From NCBI RefSeq assembly GCF_003254465.1, contig NZ_QDFI01000009.1, positions 1-64,000 of the forward strand: a DNA stretch of 64,000 nt. The letters are read 5' to 3'. A program made the position numbers and the translations under genes. Below the pieces are notes generated by a model. It searched no databases and was not told where the DNA came from. It saw only the letters and a list, made by a program, of their open reading frames with translations. Source of the DNA: Meridianimarinicoccus zhengii. Its GTDB lineage: Bacteria; Pseudomonadota; Alphaproteobacteria; Rhodobacterales; Rhodobacteraceae. This document shows positions 1-8,562 of this stretch, in pieces; position 1 is the first letter of the stretch, and every line of letters starts with the position of its first letter.

Positions 1-927
1 ATACTCGGTGATCGCGTTGCCGCCATTCTCGGGTGCCGCCGGCCGCGGGAACCGGATCGCGCTGGCGCTCAGCACCTCCGGCACCGGGGCGGCCATCGCG
101 TCGGGCGCCTCGTAGGCCGGAACCGACGCGGTCACAGGGTCGGTCTCGATCTCGCCCGCCGTGTTCGTGACGGTCCACACCGCCGCCAGCGCCTGCGCCG
201 CCAGCGCTTTCGGGATGATCGCCTCGCCGTCGGTCACGGCCAGCACACCGCCGTCGATCGTCGCCGCGAGGACGTCGCCCGGCGCGGGCACGCCCGACAG
301 CTCGGGCACGACGAAGGTCGCCCGCACGGTCGTGCCCAGGTCCTCAATCTCGATGCGGCCGGGCGTCACCACTGCCGGCGCGCTTTCGCCAACAGTATAG
401 AGGAACGAGACGGTGACCTCGCCTTCACTGTTCGATCCGGTCACGATGATCGTTTCTGTCTTGACGTCGACAACGCCCTCGGCGGTGAGGGTCACGCGGC
501 CGACATCGTCGATGCTGGCCCCGGCGCCGGACACGCTCCAATCCGTTGCACCCGTGATCACCGCGGCGGCGTTCACGGTCACGTCGGGCGCGCCACCCGG
601 CAGCGTCACGTCGGCCAGCTCGCCGATGACCTGTGGCAGCTCAAACAGCATGTCGCCGGGACTGGTCGTGCGAAACCCAGGGTAGCGTCGGCGCGGGGTG
701 ACCACGGCGACCGCGTACTCGCCGTCAAAAAGCTGCAGCGGCTCTCCGGCGGCGACGTCTTTCCAGACCCGACCGCTTGCATCCGTGGCGGCGATTACGG
801 CACCCGGCGCAACCGTCGTCGAGCCGGAATATGCCCACCGATGTTTGACGGGCGTGAACGTGACCTGGGCATTGCCGATTGGCCTGCCGTCGGGATCCTT
901 GATGGTGGCGATCAGCGTGCGCAGCAT
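1..927 (-). CDS. Phage structural (probably tail) protein, C-terminus cut by window edge
   Basis: The frame is open for 309 codons from the ATG at 927 to the window edge without a stop, so the protein continues to the left. It begins MLRTLIATIKDPDGRPIGNA. The sequence is rich in Thr, Val and Gly with alternating beta-strand patterns, and its first 100 residues resemble an Ig-like or carboxypeptidase-regulatory-like beta domain. Its position directly downstream of the head-tail connector genes suggests a tail tube, tail fibre or virion decoration protein. No specific family is recognised. The product call rests on gene order and composition. Confidence 0.6.
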   Translation of the reverse strand, partial: MLRTLIATIKDPDGRPIGNAQVTFTPVKHRWAYSGSTTVAPGAVIAATDASGRVWKDVAAGEPLQLFDGEYAVAVVTPRRRYPGFRTTSPGDMLFELPQVIGELADVTLPGGAPDVTVNAAAVITGATDWSVSGAGASIDDVGRVTLTAEGVVDVKTETIIVTGSNSEGEVTVSFLYTVGESAPAVVTPGRIEIEDLGTTVRATFVVPELSGVPAPGDVLAATIDGGVLAVTDGEAIIPKALAAQALAAVWTVTNTAGEIETDPVTASVPAYEAPDAMAAPVPEVLSASAIRFPRPAAPENGGNAITEY

Positions 928-937
928 GTCTGGTTCC

Positions 938-1252
938 TTATTCGTGGCGCGGCGCGAGCTTCACCGTCGCCATGCCCGTGCCGTCGGCCTGAGCGCCCGT
1001 CATCACGTCGAAGATCCTGCTTCCAACCTGAACGATGTCGCCACGCTGGATGTCGAAGACATCGGATTCACGGCAGGTCAGGCGGGGCTGCGACGTGTCC
1101 AGCCGGTATTCGCCCAGCTCGGCCTCGAGAAACGGATCGTCGAAGATCGCGGACACGTCGCGGTGCGACCCGTCCCGCAATGTGATCCGCGCTTCGATGG
1201 CGAAGTCTCCCGTATCGAGAAACACGCTCAGATCGTCAAAGCGCGGATGCAT
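938..1252 (-). CDS. Head-tail joining protein (lambda FII position)
   Basis: This 104-residue protein starts MHPRFDDLSVFLDTGDF. The ATG at 1252 lies immediately after the TGA of the upstream gene (1256-1254), which decides the start over a longer frame opening at 1327. Its size, its beta-rich character (a motif near IFDDPFLEAE and a C-terminal GSRIFDVMTG segment) and its place after capsid and a small connector-region gene match lambda gpFII-type stoppers that attach the tail to the filled head. The role is inferred from gene order and fold-like pattern rather than from a diagnostic catalytic motif. Confidence 0.62.
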   Translation of the reverse strand: MHPRFDDLSVFLDTGDFAIEARITLRDGSHRDVSAIFDDPFLEAELGEYRLDTSQPRLTCRESDVFDIQRGDIVQVGSRIFDVMTGAQADGTGMATVKLAPRHE

Positions 1253-1253
1253 G

Positions 1254-1538
1254 TCACACGCCGTCGGCCTGTGCGCGCAGCGCGGCGATGATGTCAGGCT
1301 TGCGCGCCCCATTGGCAAGCTCGACACCCCGCTCGTCGGCGAGTACCCGCAGTTCGGCCACGGTCATGTCGCCAAGATCGCGCGCCTCACCAGGTTCGGC
1401 GATCTCGTCATGCGCCACGACGATGGCCTTGCGCCGTGCCAGCAGGCGGCGGGCGACACTCTGCGGCACCGGGATCACATCGCCCTTTCGGGCGATGCGA
1501 CCGTCGATCATGACGCCGGAAGTGATCTTGATGTGCAT
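1254..1538 (-). CDS. Small phage protein with HeH/LEM-like tail (lambda FI position)
   Basis: A 94-residue protein. The first half is a short beta-rich segment (ITSGVMIDGRIARKGDVIPV). The C-terminal 35 residues have the pattern DMTVAELRVLADERGVEL followed by KPDIIAALRA, typical of the HeH/LEM or SAP-like helical hairpin found at the ends of many small phage head proteins. It lies between the capsid and the FII-like gene, where lambda has the packaging accessory FI. The biochemical role is unknown. It ends one base before the next start, so the two genes are translationally coupled. Confidence 0.6.
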   Translation of the reverse strand: MHIKITSGVMIDGRIARKGDVIPVPQSVARRLLARRKAIVVAHDEIAEPGEARDLGDMTVAELRVLADERGVELANGARKPDIIAALRAQADGV

Positions 1539-1571
1539 CGGCAGTCTCCTTGGCCGTGGCGATCAGGCCGA

Positions 1572-3695
1572 TCAGGTTGCGGTTGCGTCGGTGCCGTACG
1601 CGAAGGCCTGTTCGTGCAGCAGCGCGATGTCCACGGACTGGAAGGCCGTGACCCTGATGCGCCCGCGACGGCTGTGCGTGTAGGGGTCGGCCAGAAGGTC
1701 CAGGCCGCCCCACATCCCGACGGCGGCCTGTGCGAACGCGCCGAAGAACAGATCGCCAGCGGCGACCTGGTTGGTGATCTCCGTCGCATAGCCGTTCACG
1801 GTGTTGCCCGGCTCCCAGATGGTCTGGCCGTTCGAGCCCGCAAACTTCTCGGTCGTCTTGAAATGACCTCGCATGGGCGCGCCCATCACATAGGCCATCG
1901 ACCCAATGTCCGCGTTGTCGGCCGCGATCGCGGTCTCCATTTCCACGACGTCCGCATAGGTCGGCATGTCCGTGGTGTCCGCGCCCGATCCATCGTCGAA
2001 ATCGACCGCATTGACGCCGGTGTAGTTCACGATGCCCTTGGGCTGTCCACCGGACCCGGTGCCGTAGAAGCCCGCGAGGTCGATGGTCTCGGCCATGGCG
2101 ATCGCGAGGTTCATCCGCGTGAACGCCTCGGCGTCGAGCGACGTCTGAAGAATGAACTGCCGCGTGAGCTCAGTGAATGCCGCGACGGTCTTGGGCGACA
2201 TCGCGATCTGGCGCAGGTCGAACGTGTCTTCCGTCGACTCGTCGTCTTCGTTCGCGATCCAGTACCCCGACGGCGCGAGGGACTGTCCGGGGATTTCAAC
2301 GTTCCCCTCGAGATTTTGCATCGGACGGGCCAGCCGCATGAACACGGTGCGGTTGCGCAGCATGTCGATGAACGAGCCGCCGAGATAGTCCGTCGCGATG
2401 GCGAACCCACCCGTGTCGCCGGGATTCGTGCCGGTCACTGTCGTGTTTACCGGGGCCCGCTGCTGAGCCATCGGCGCGCGCAGCACGTCGGTCGGCACGA
2501 CAAAGCCCTTACCGCCATTCGGCGCCTCGCGGGCGGCTGCCTCGCACGCCTCCATCTCGAAGCGCGCCGCTTCCTGCGCCGCGCGGCTGGTCGGTTCGGC
2601 CATTGCGCGGATCAGTCGGTTGAAGCTGAACCGCTGGGTCTCGCGCTGCGACATGCCGATATCGTGGCTGCGCGACAGCGTGGCATCGGTGCGCTGCGCC
2701 ATGCGCTCGAGCAGGGCCTCGCGCATGTCCTCTGCCGAACGGCTGTCCCCGATCATCTCGAGCGCAAGGTCCGGGGCATTGTACTGTTCGCCCAGGCGCC
2801 GCAGCTCGGACACACGCGCGCGCTCTTCCTGCTGGGCGGCGGTGCGCGCGGCCTGCGTTTCCGCACCCGCCTCTTCGAGGATCTCGATCGTCTCGACGAT
2901 GCTGCCGTCGTCGTCCACCTTGGCGCGAACCAGCTGGCCCGCCTCGTTCCGCATGATGCGCGTTTTCATGTGCTGCCCTTTCCTGCTTGCACGTCCCTCG
3001 GGCGGGCTGCCCGCCGGATTGCTCGTGGAGCCACCCTGCCCCGTGTCAGTTCTCGGTGCCTCTGGCGCGTCGCTGCCGTTCCTGGACCGCCCGACACCCA
3101 CAGTCGGGTCCGCCGCAACCGACACGAAGGACACCTCGTAGGGCTCCCAATCCGTGACGCGCACCAGGTCGTGCTCGCCATCGCGAACCTCGATCTCGAT
3201 CGTGTGCACGAGGTAACCGACGGAAATCTGCCTGCGGATGCCGTCAATCACGTCCTGGAAGATTTCGGACGCGCGCGCGCTCTGCGAAAAACGGACGCGG
3301 CACCGTCCGACTCCATCGCCATCGATCCGCGCCTCTTCCACGACGCCGACCTGATCGCGCATGTTGTGATCCATGAGCAGTGCCGCGCCGTCGTTCAACC
3401 GCTCCAGCCGCACCGCGTCGGCCGTGTGCACGAGCACCTCGTCGCCGAACCAGCGCTCCACCACGGTTTCCGACGAAAAGGCGACCTCGACCGTCCGGCC
3501 GGCCTGATCGATGCTGCGCACCGAGCCGGTCCGCCGCAGACCGCCCTCGGCGCGGCGATTGATCTGCTCGGGCGTGACCGATCGTGTCAGCGTCCGCCCG
3601 ACGATCCCGTGCGCGGGGTGCTGGCGATCAGTCGTCGCCGGTTCCGTTGGCTGCGCCGGCCGCTCCGGCGCTGCCTGCGTCTTGCGGTCGGTCAT
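1572..3695 (-). CDS. Prohead protease / HK97 major capsid protein fusion
   Basis: A 707-residue polyprotein. Residues about 45-200 are a U35-type prohead protease with candidate catalytic His110 (LLMDHNM) and Ser158 (RRQISVGY). Residues about 243-335 are a charged coiled-coil segment like the scaffolding delta domain. Residues about 345-707 are an HK97-fold capsid protein ending in HEQAFAYGTDATAT. Protease-capsid fusions of this layout, downstream of lambda-type portals, are an established family. The ATG at 3695 is preceded by a strong GGAGG ribosome site and overlaps the portal end by 68 bp. Met243 (position 2969) also has a purine-rich site upstream and could initiate a separate scaffold-capsid product. 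Confidence 0.93.
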   Translation of the reverse strand: MTDRKTQAAPERPAQPTEPATTDRQHPAHGIVGRTLTRSVTPEQINRRAEGGLRRTGSVRSIDQAGRTVEVAFSSETVVERWFGDEVLVHTADAVRLERLNDGAALLMDHNMRDQVGVVEEARIDGDGVGRCRVRFSQSARASEIFQDVIDGIRRQISVGYLVHTIEIEVRDGEHDLVRVTDWEPYEVSFVSVAADPTVGVGRSRNGSDAPEAPRTDTGQGGSTSNPAGSPPEGRASRKGQHMKTRIMRNEAGQLVRAKVDDDGSIVETIEILEEAGAETQAARTAAQQEERARVSELRRLGEQYNAPDLALEMIGDSRSAEDMREALLERMAQRTDATLSRSHDIGMSQRETQRFSFNRLIRAMAEPTSRAAQEAARFEMEACEAAAREAPNGGKGFVVPTDVLRAPMAQQRAPVNTTVTGTNPGDTGGFAIATDYLGGSFIDMLRNRTVFMRLARPMQNLEGNVEIPGQSLAPSGYWIANEDDESTEDTFDLRQIAMSPKTVAAFTELTRQFILQTSLDAEAFTRMNLAIAMAETIDLAGFYGTGSGGQPKGIVNYTGVNAVDFDDGSGADTTDMPTYADVVEMETAIAADNADIGSMAYVMGAPMRGHFKTTEKFAGSNGQTIWEPGNTVNGYATEITNQVAAGDLFFGAFAQAAVGMWGGLDLLADPYTHSRRGRIRVTAFQSVDIALLHEQAFAYGTDATAT

Positions 3696-5166
3696 TGCCG
3701 CCTCCTGTGCTGATGAGCGAATTGATGATTGCCTCGGGAATGCCGGCATCGCGCATGGCGTCGATGTCGGCCGCGATCTCGCGCCAGACGGTTTGCGGAT
3801 CGTGGCCGCGCTCGCGGATGATCTGCCCCGGAGACGTGAAAAGGTTGTTCTTGGCCTCGATCGCCGCGCGCACATCCTTTCCGGGGTCAATCCAGTCCCA
3901 GCGCCGGCCCTGCCAGGCCACCCGGGAAAAGCGATCGAACCTGTCAGGCCGCGCGGGCGTGTTTCCGACAACGATCCTTCCACGCAGCAGCGCCTGCCGA
4001 AGCCACGCCAGGTATATCGGATGCACGACGGACTCGATCAGCCACTCCTGCAGATCCTTCCAGTGTTCGCGCTCGTCGAGCGTCCCCTGCCGGATGGACG
4101 AGAAGTTCACACCCTCGAGGTCCGTGGCGAGGTTGTTGTAGGCCACGCCCATGCCCGAAGCGACGCCGCGGAGCATCGCCTTGTGGAACACCGCGAATTC
4201 ACCCGACGGGTACGTCGGATCATGCGCCTTGAACCGCAGGCCCGCCGGCAGCTCGTGGTAGGTACCGGCTTCGGATTCGATGAGGACCTCTTCGTCGTCA
4301 TCGGGATCGGGACCGTGACCCTCTTCCCATTCAAGGAAGCCCTGCTTGTTGGCGCTTTCGCGCGCGTTCACCAGCGACGCGTTCTCGAACTCCGTAAGCT
4401 GGCCCATGCGCCACAGCGACGTTGCCACCCAAGGCAGGCCGCGGCGCTGCCCTGGGAAATCCTCGACGAAGGCATGAATGATTTCCGTGGCGGGCACCCG
4501 CACGAAAGCCTTGGCGCCGTAGTGATAGTTCGCCTCGCTGGTATCGAGCGTGGTGAACAGGTATGCGACCGGGCGGCCCCAGCGGTTGTATTCGATGCCG
4601 CTGCGAATGTAGGCGCCGTCGCGCATGTTGTCCTGGTCGTGGTCGACGGGGCATCGCTGCGGGTCGAGCACCTGCACTGCGAAACCGTCCTCTGACGCAT
4701 CCGCGGCATAGACCAGCCGGATCATTATCTCGCCATCGCGCGCGGCCGTCGCGACAGCGCCGTGCAGCATCATCCGGAAGCTGTGCCGCCCAGTGACCTC
4801 GCATCGCCCTTTGCGTGTCCAGCGGTGCCAGGCGGCCTCGATGGCGTCGTTCTCGCGCTGCGACAACCGGCCATTCGCCATCCGCGCCTGCGCCTGCAGC
4901 GTCACCCCGCGCGAACCCACGACGTTTTGTCGTGCCATGCGGAGGAACGCTCGCATGTAGTCGTTGTTCATTGCCTGGTGACGCGCCCTGGCCACAAGCG
5001 GCTTCTGATGACGGCGAACGATGTCGTCGATCGGCACCGGGACGGTCGGCATCTTCTGGGAAAACCGATCCGGCAGGGCGGCCATGAACCCGCGAGCTGC
5101 GCGATGCATCGCCTTGCGCACGGCGCGGAAACTGCGGGGTGGCCCGACTGTCGTTTTCTCCGCCAT
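3628..5166 (-). CDS. Lambda-family phage portal protein
   Basis: A 512-residue portal (pfam phage_portal_2 type), the dodecameric ring through which DNA is packaged. Recognisable features are the N-terminal region with QAMNNDYMRAFLRMARQNVV, the central DPQRCPVDHDQDN and GIEYNRWGRPVAYLF segments, and the late SGMGVAYNNLATDLEGVNFS stretch typical of lambda gpB relatives. The start is taken as ATG 5166, which shares a base with the TGA of the upstream gene; GTG 5169 is an alternative. Its 3-prime end overlaps the protease-capsid gene. Confidence 0.93.
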   Translation of the reverse strand: MAEKTTVGPPRSFRAVRKAMHRAARGFMAALPDRFSQKMPTVPVPIDDIVRRHQKPLVARARHQAMNNDYMRAFLRMARQNVVGSRGVTLQAQARMANGRLSQRENDAIEAAWHRWTRKGRCEVTGRHSFRMMLHGAVATAARDGEIMIRLVYAADASEDGFAVQVLDPQRCPVDHDQDNMRDGAYIRSGIEYNRWGRPVAYLFTTLDTSEANYHYGAKAFVRVPATEIIHAFVEDFPGQRRGLPWVATSLWRMGQLTEFENASLVNARESANKQGFLEWEEGHGPDPDDDEEVLIESEAGTYHELPAGLRFKAHDPTYPSGEFAVFHKAMLRGVASGMGVAYNNLATDLEGVNFSSIRQGTLDEREHWKDLQEWLIESVVHPIYLAWLRQALLRGRIVVGNTPARPDRFDRFSRVAWQGRRWDWIDPGKDVRAAIEAKNNLFTSPGQIIRERGHDPQTVWREIAADIDAMRDAGIPEAIINSLISTGGGNDRPQDAGSAGAAGAANGTGDD

Positions 5167-5684
5167 CACATGACCACCTTGATCCGGCGGCCATAGCCCT
5201 TGCCGCGCTTCTGGCGCAGTTCCGCGCGATACCGATCGCGCAGCATGAGAAGATCCTTGATGGGCGTCAGCGCCAGCTGGCGATTATTGATCGTGTAGCT
5301 TTGCTGATCCTTCGTCGCACGTCCTTCGATGACGGCCTCGATCGCATCGAGCACGCGCTGCGCGTGATTGCGGCCGTCATACCCGGCGCCCTGAAGGGCC
5401 ATGTCGTGGCGCATGGTCAGCTCGCCACGCGCGACCGTCAGGGTGTCCGATCCATCCGTCGCGCGCAGCTCGTACCAGTATCGGCCCGGAAGCCACGTCG
5501 TGGTTTCAGACGCATCCGCTTCCAGCATGTGCGCCGCGCCGTCCGGTATCGAGAGGATATCAATCGATATGACACCTCGCAGGAATGCCGTGACCGTCCA
5601 CAAGGGCGCCGGACGCTCCGGCAGCAGCACACGCGCCGAAAAATCGGACCCGGCGGACACTTCGCTCGGAAAATAATCTGACAA
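5166..5684 (-). CDS. Phage protein in the gpW (head completion) position
   Basis: A 172-residue protein between TerL and the portal, exactly where lambda encodes the head-tail connector gpW. The first 100 residues are beta-rich (ELRATDGSDTLTVARGELTM). The C-terminal 70 residues (AIEAVIEGRATKDQQSY, then LTPIKDLLMLRDRYRAEL) resemble the helix-strand-helix of gpW. It could therefore be a gpW-like fold with an extra N-terminal beta domain. The call is inferred from synteny plus this partial resemblance. It starts 12 bp after the terminase stop and is overlapped by the portal start. Confidence 0.55.
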   Translation of the reverse strand: MSDYFPSEVSAGSDFSARVLLPERPAPLWTVTAFLRGVISIDILSIPDGAAHMLEADASETTTWLPGRYWYELRATDGSDTLTVARGELTMRHDMALQGAGYDGRNHAQRVLDAIEAVIEGRATKDQQSYTINNRQLALTPIKDLLMLRDRYRAELRQKRGKGYGRRIKVVM

Positions 5685-5696
5685 GACGGCCCTCGA

Positions 5697-7553
5697 TCAA
5701 CGGCGGCGCGCGCGCGGCTTCCACTTGCGCTTCTGGACAGTCTGCCCCTGCTCCACCGTCTTCGCCTCTGGCGCGTCCGTCTGCGCCTGTGCCGCCGTCA
5801 GCGATTTCAGCAGTCGCGGTATGTTCGGGTTTAGGATCTTCAGTGCAGCGTAGGCGTAGACCCGACAGTCCAGCGCTTCGTTGCGGTCGCGTGTCTTGTG
5901 CCATTCGCGCCGCGTGAATCCCTTGACGACCCGCCGCCTCAGGGCCTCGGCCGTGGCCTGCTCGGCCCATTCCGGCGACCGGTCGAGCGGCACGTGGCAA
6001 TACCCGGGGCCGTGTTCTTCGATGCGCCATCTCTGGCTGACGATCATCTTCGCTTCATCGACCCCGACCGGGAAGATGTCGACGGCGCGCACCCGGCGGC
6101 CGCGGCGGCGCGCCGGCGGCCCGACAACGGGACGGCCCCAGCCCCCCACACCCTTGATCGCGAAAAGACGGCGACGCCCCCCACCGCGGGCGTACTCATA
6201 GGCTGCCTGCGTCATGCCTTCGGTGCCGCCCGTGTCCAGGCAGGCCGCAGAGATGCCCAGCTTCGCGCCCGCCTCGTGCTCGAATGTTTCGTCGAGAAGA
6301 TCATCGAGCGCCGACCATACCTCGGGACGCATCGGATCGCCCCAAAGTACGCGGTAGTCGATCGACCAGGACTCTTCGCCAAGCCCCCAGCCGACGACCT
6401 CCACCTCGAGGCGATCGGCCTGCATGTCGACGCCCGCGGTAATGACCGCGACGCCGGTGGGCGCGGGCGCCGCGAACGCTTCGGCGCGTGCGATCAGGGT
6501 CGAGGATTCGACCTGGTCGCCTTCTTCCTCCCAGGTCTCGGCCAGCGACACGTTGATGAAAGTCTGCAAGTCTCCCGCCGCCTTCTTGTCCAGGAACGAT
6601 TGAGCGATGTCGCTCAGAGCGCGAAAGCAGCTATAGAGTTCGGAAAGATGGTAGGACGCGTGCCCGCGAAACGGCCGCTGCGCCACCCACGCGCCTTTCC
6701 GGATTGCGCCTATGCGCTCGTGATCGGACCAAAGCACGCCGCACCCGGTGCAGATGTAACCGGCCGTTTCAGGAAAATGCGTGCCGTCTTCATCCTTGCC
6801 CCACCACACCTGCGCCCAGTCGAGGGGCTGTTCGACGCCGCAATGCGGACATGGCACATGAAAGCGCCGCCCGTCGCCCTGGTCGTGCGCGGCCTCGATC
6901 CAACTGCCGCCCTTGATCGTCGGCGTGCTGATTTCCATCAGAAGGCGTTGATCACCGAACGTCGCGGCCCGCTGCCACAGCAGCCCCACCGGGTGCCCTT
7001 CGTGGGTCCGGTCATAGCCGTCGGTTTCGTCGCAAACGACGAAAGGCGCGGACCGTCCGCGCATGGTTTTCGGCGATCCCGACCACGAGAACATGATGAA
7101 GCCGCCGGGATAGGACTTCATTTTCTGGTTGTTCACGCCATCGCGCCCGCGCGGTTTCGCGATCAGTGCGCGCAACTTGTCGTTGGCCTCGACGAGCGGA
7201 TTGAACTTGGTCTCAAGCCATGTCTCGAGGTCGCCCTGCGAGGGCTGCATCATGATCTGCGAACTCGGCCGCTGCTCTATCCGATACGCCTGCGCGCATA
7301 GTGCGAGCATCGTCTTTCCCACCTGAGCGCCCCACATGAGCGTGATCCGGTGGCAGTCCGGGTTGATGGTCATATCGAGCGGCTCGCGCTGGTACGGTGC
7401 GTTGTCGAACCGGATCAGGCCCGGGATGGCGTTGCCCACGGGCACGTAAACGGACCTCTCGGCCCATTCCGACGGCAGAAGCCGGGGCGGCGGCGCCATG
7501 CGCGCCATCACCCGCGCGACCGCGGCACGGCACGGAGCGTCGAACCTGGTCAC
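5697..7553 (-). CDS. Terminase large subunit (GpA family)
   Basis: A 618-residue packaging motor and DNA-cutting enzyme. The ATPase domain has a Walker A-like WGAQVGKT at residues 74-81 and a Walker B FVVCDETDGY with D175/E176. A zinc-binding pair follows (C235/C238 in PCPHCG and C268/C271 in ICTGCG). The C-terminal nuclease domain begins near ITAGVDMQADRLEVEVVGWG, whose Asp is a candidate metal ligand. The C-terminus is basic (KRKWKPRARRR). Length and motif order match the lambda gpA/Terminase_GpA family. The ATG overlaps the TerS stop by four bases. Confidence 0.96.
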   Translation of the reverse strand: MTRFDAPCRAAVARVMARMAPPPRLLPSEWAERSVYVPVGNAIPGLIRFDNAPYQREPLDMTINPDCHRITLMWGAQVGKTMLALCAQAYRIEQRPSSQIMMQPSQGDLETWLETKFNPLVEANDKLRALIAKPRGRDGVNNQKMKSYPGGFIMFSWSGSPKTMRGRSAPFVVCDETDGYDRTHEGHPVGLLWQRAATFGDQRLLMEISTPTIKGGSWIEAAHDQGDGRRFHVPCPHCGVEQPLDWAQVWWGKDEDGTHFPETAGYICTGCGVLWSDHERIGAIRKGAWVAQRPFRGHASYHLSELYSCFRALSDIAQSFLDKKAAGDLQTFINVSLAETWEEEGDQVESSTLIARAEAFAAPAPTGVAVITAGVDMQADRLEVEVVGWGLGEESWSIDYRVLWGDPMRPEVWSALDDLLDETFEHEAGAKLGISAACLDTGGTEGMTQAAYEYARGGGRRRLFAIKGVGGWGRPVVGPPARRRGRRVRAVDIFPVGVDEAKMIVSQRWRIEEHGPGYCHVPLDRSPEWAEQATAEALRRRVVKGFTRREWHKTRDRNEALDCRVYAYAALKILNPNIPRLLKSLTAAQAQTDAPEAKTVEQGQTVQKRKWKPRARRR

Positions 7554-8080
7554 TCCGCAGGCTCCGCATCCGCCGCCAGGACCTCGTCGATATCCGCATC
7601 GGCCAGAACCTGAAGCGCCAGCTCGACCTCCTCGATGACGATCCGCTTGATGGCGGTTTCCCCGTCGACGCCGATGAGCCGGCGCGCCAGCCGTGGTGGA
7701 AATGCTCCCAGCAAGGTCGCCCGGACTTCACCGGATATCAGCATCCAGCCCCGTTCGACCTGGTCGGCCGGGATCACTTCGCCACGGCGTTCGGCGGCGT
7801 CGAGCTCGGCCAGCTCGGCCTCGGCCGCCAACTTGCGCTTCTTCAGCTCGTCGATCGAGTGGTCGTTGGCGGACAGCGCAGCGCGCTCTTCGCGGATGTC
7901 CTGTTCCCGCCACCGGATCACATCGGCGCTGTTGAACTTCCACTGCTTTCCGCGGCCGCCGCGCTCGCGGACCGGGCAGCCCCTTCGGACCCATTCGTCC
8001 AGCGTCGGCATCGCGATGCCCAGGTAGTCGGCCATGCTGGTGCGGTTCAGGATCTGGCCCCGGCCCTTCCGGGTAGACAT
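7550..8080 (-). CDS. Terminase small subunit (Nu1-like)
   Basis: A 176-residue DNA-recognition subunit. The first 60 residues form a winged helix of the MerR/Nu1 type (LNRTSMADYLGIAMPTLDEW, then GKQWKFNSADVIRWREQDI). A long helical segment follows (SIDELKKRKLAAEAELAELD) and then a C-terminal domain that would bind TerL. Position immediately upstream of TerL and overlap with its start agree. It should bind the phage cos or pac site, which was not located in this window. Confidence 0.88.
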   Translation of the reverse strand: MSTRKGRGQILNRTSMADYLGIAMPTLDEWVRRGCPVRERGGRGKQWKFNSADVIRWREQDIREERAALSANDHSIDELKKRKLAAEAELAELDAAERRGEVIPADQVERGWMLISGEVRATLLGAFPPRLARRLIGVDGETAIKRIVIEEVELALQVLADADIDEVLAADAEPAE

Positions 8081-8198
8081 GGCGCGCGCCTCTCAGGGTT
8101 CTAATGACCGATCAACCTGCGGCCTCGCACAAATAAAATTCTGCGGTGTTCCCTACCCGCATGCCCCCCGCCCCTCGGAAGGACCCATTCGCCGCGCC

Positions 8199-8453
8199 TC
8201 ACACGCCGCACAGCGCATCGAAGGTTCGAAGGAAGGCCGCGCCCTCTGTGCGGGACTGCGCGGTGTCCTGCGTCGACCATGTCGGCAGGTCTGCGCGAAG
8301 CTCTCCGCATATGGCCCCCTCAGTCGCGGAGCCGCCCGTATCCGCGCAGCTGCTCGTCATCATCGCCGCCGCCACCAGCCCGGGCCACGTCCGCCTTGCG
8401 CCGCATGTCCTCGGCTCGCTCGAGGTCCCCCACCCTTTGGTCGCGACGTTCAT
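8199..8453 (-). CDS. Outer-membrane spanin, Rz1-like lipoprotein
   Basis: An 84-residue frame that begins inside the i-spanin gene in another frame and ends 121 bp beyond it. A basic N-terminus (GARRTW) precedes a hydrophobic run and a lipobox ending at Cys36 (AAAMMTSSC), the hallmark of a lipoprotein. The mature part (ICGELRADLPTWSTQDTAQS, ending DALCGV) has the LRADLPTW pattern seen in small lipoproteins of many alphaproteobacterial prophages. In the lysis model it spans the periplasm with the i-spanin to fuse outer and inner membranes. The start is the least certain part. Confidence 0.72.
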   Translation of the reverse strand: MNVATKGWGTSSEPRTCGARRTWPGLVAAAMMTSSCADTGGSATEGAICGELRADLPTWSTQDTAQSRTEGAAFLRTFDALCGV

Positions 8454-8562
8454 CCTTGCGCCCCTTGCGATGGATACCCCTGTCGCGCAGCAACATCGCC
8501 GCAAACCCGACAATCGCCGCGAGCCAGCGCCAACGCCTCTTGCCCATCAGCCATTCGATCAT
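8320..8562 (-). CDS. Inner-membrane spanin, Rz-like
   Basis: An 80-residue protein starting MIEWLMGKRRWRWLAAIVGF. One transmembrane helix (residues about 11-27) is followed by a highly charged segment predicted to be helical or coiled coil (RDRGIHRKGRKDERRDQRVG). The ATG at 8562 overlaps the endolysin stop (ATGA). The 3-prime half overlaps the lipoprotein frame, the same out-of-frame arrangement as Rz/Rz1. The sequence itself is poorly conserved, so the call rests on architecture and position. Confidence 0.68.
   Translation of the reverse strand: MIEWLMGKRRWRWLAAIVGFAAMLLRDRGIHRKGRKDERRDQRVGDLERAEDMRRKADVARAGGGGDDDEQLRGYGRLRD

Noticed and set aside
1035-3713. Rightward open frame of almost 900 codons antisense to the capsid gene
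   Set aside because: Arg/His-rich composition without a domain; the protease-capsid fusion on the minus strand explains the region.
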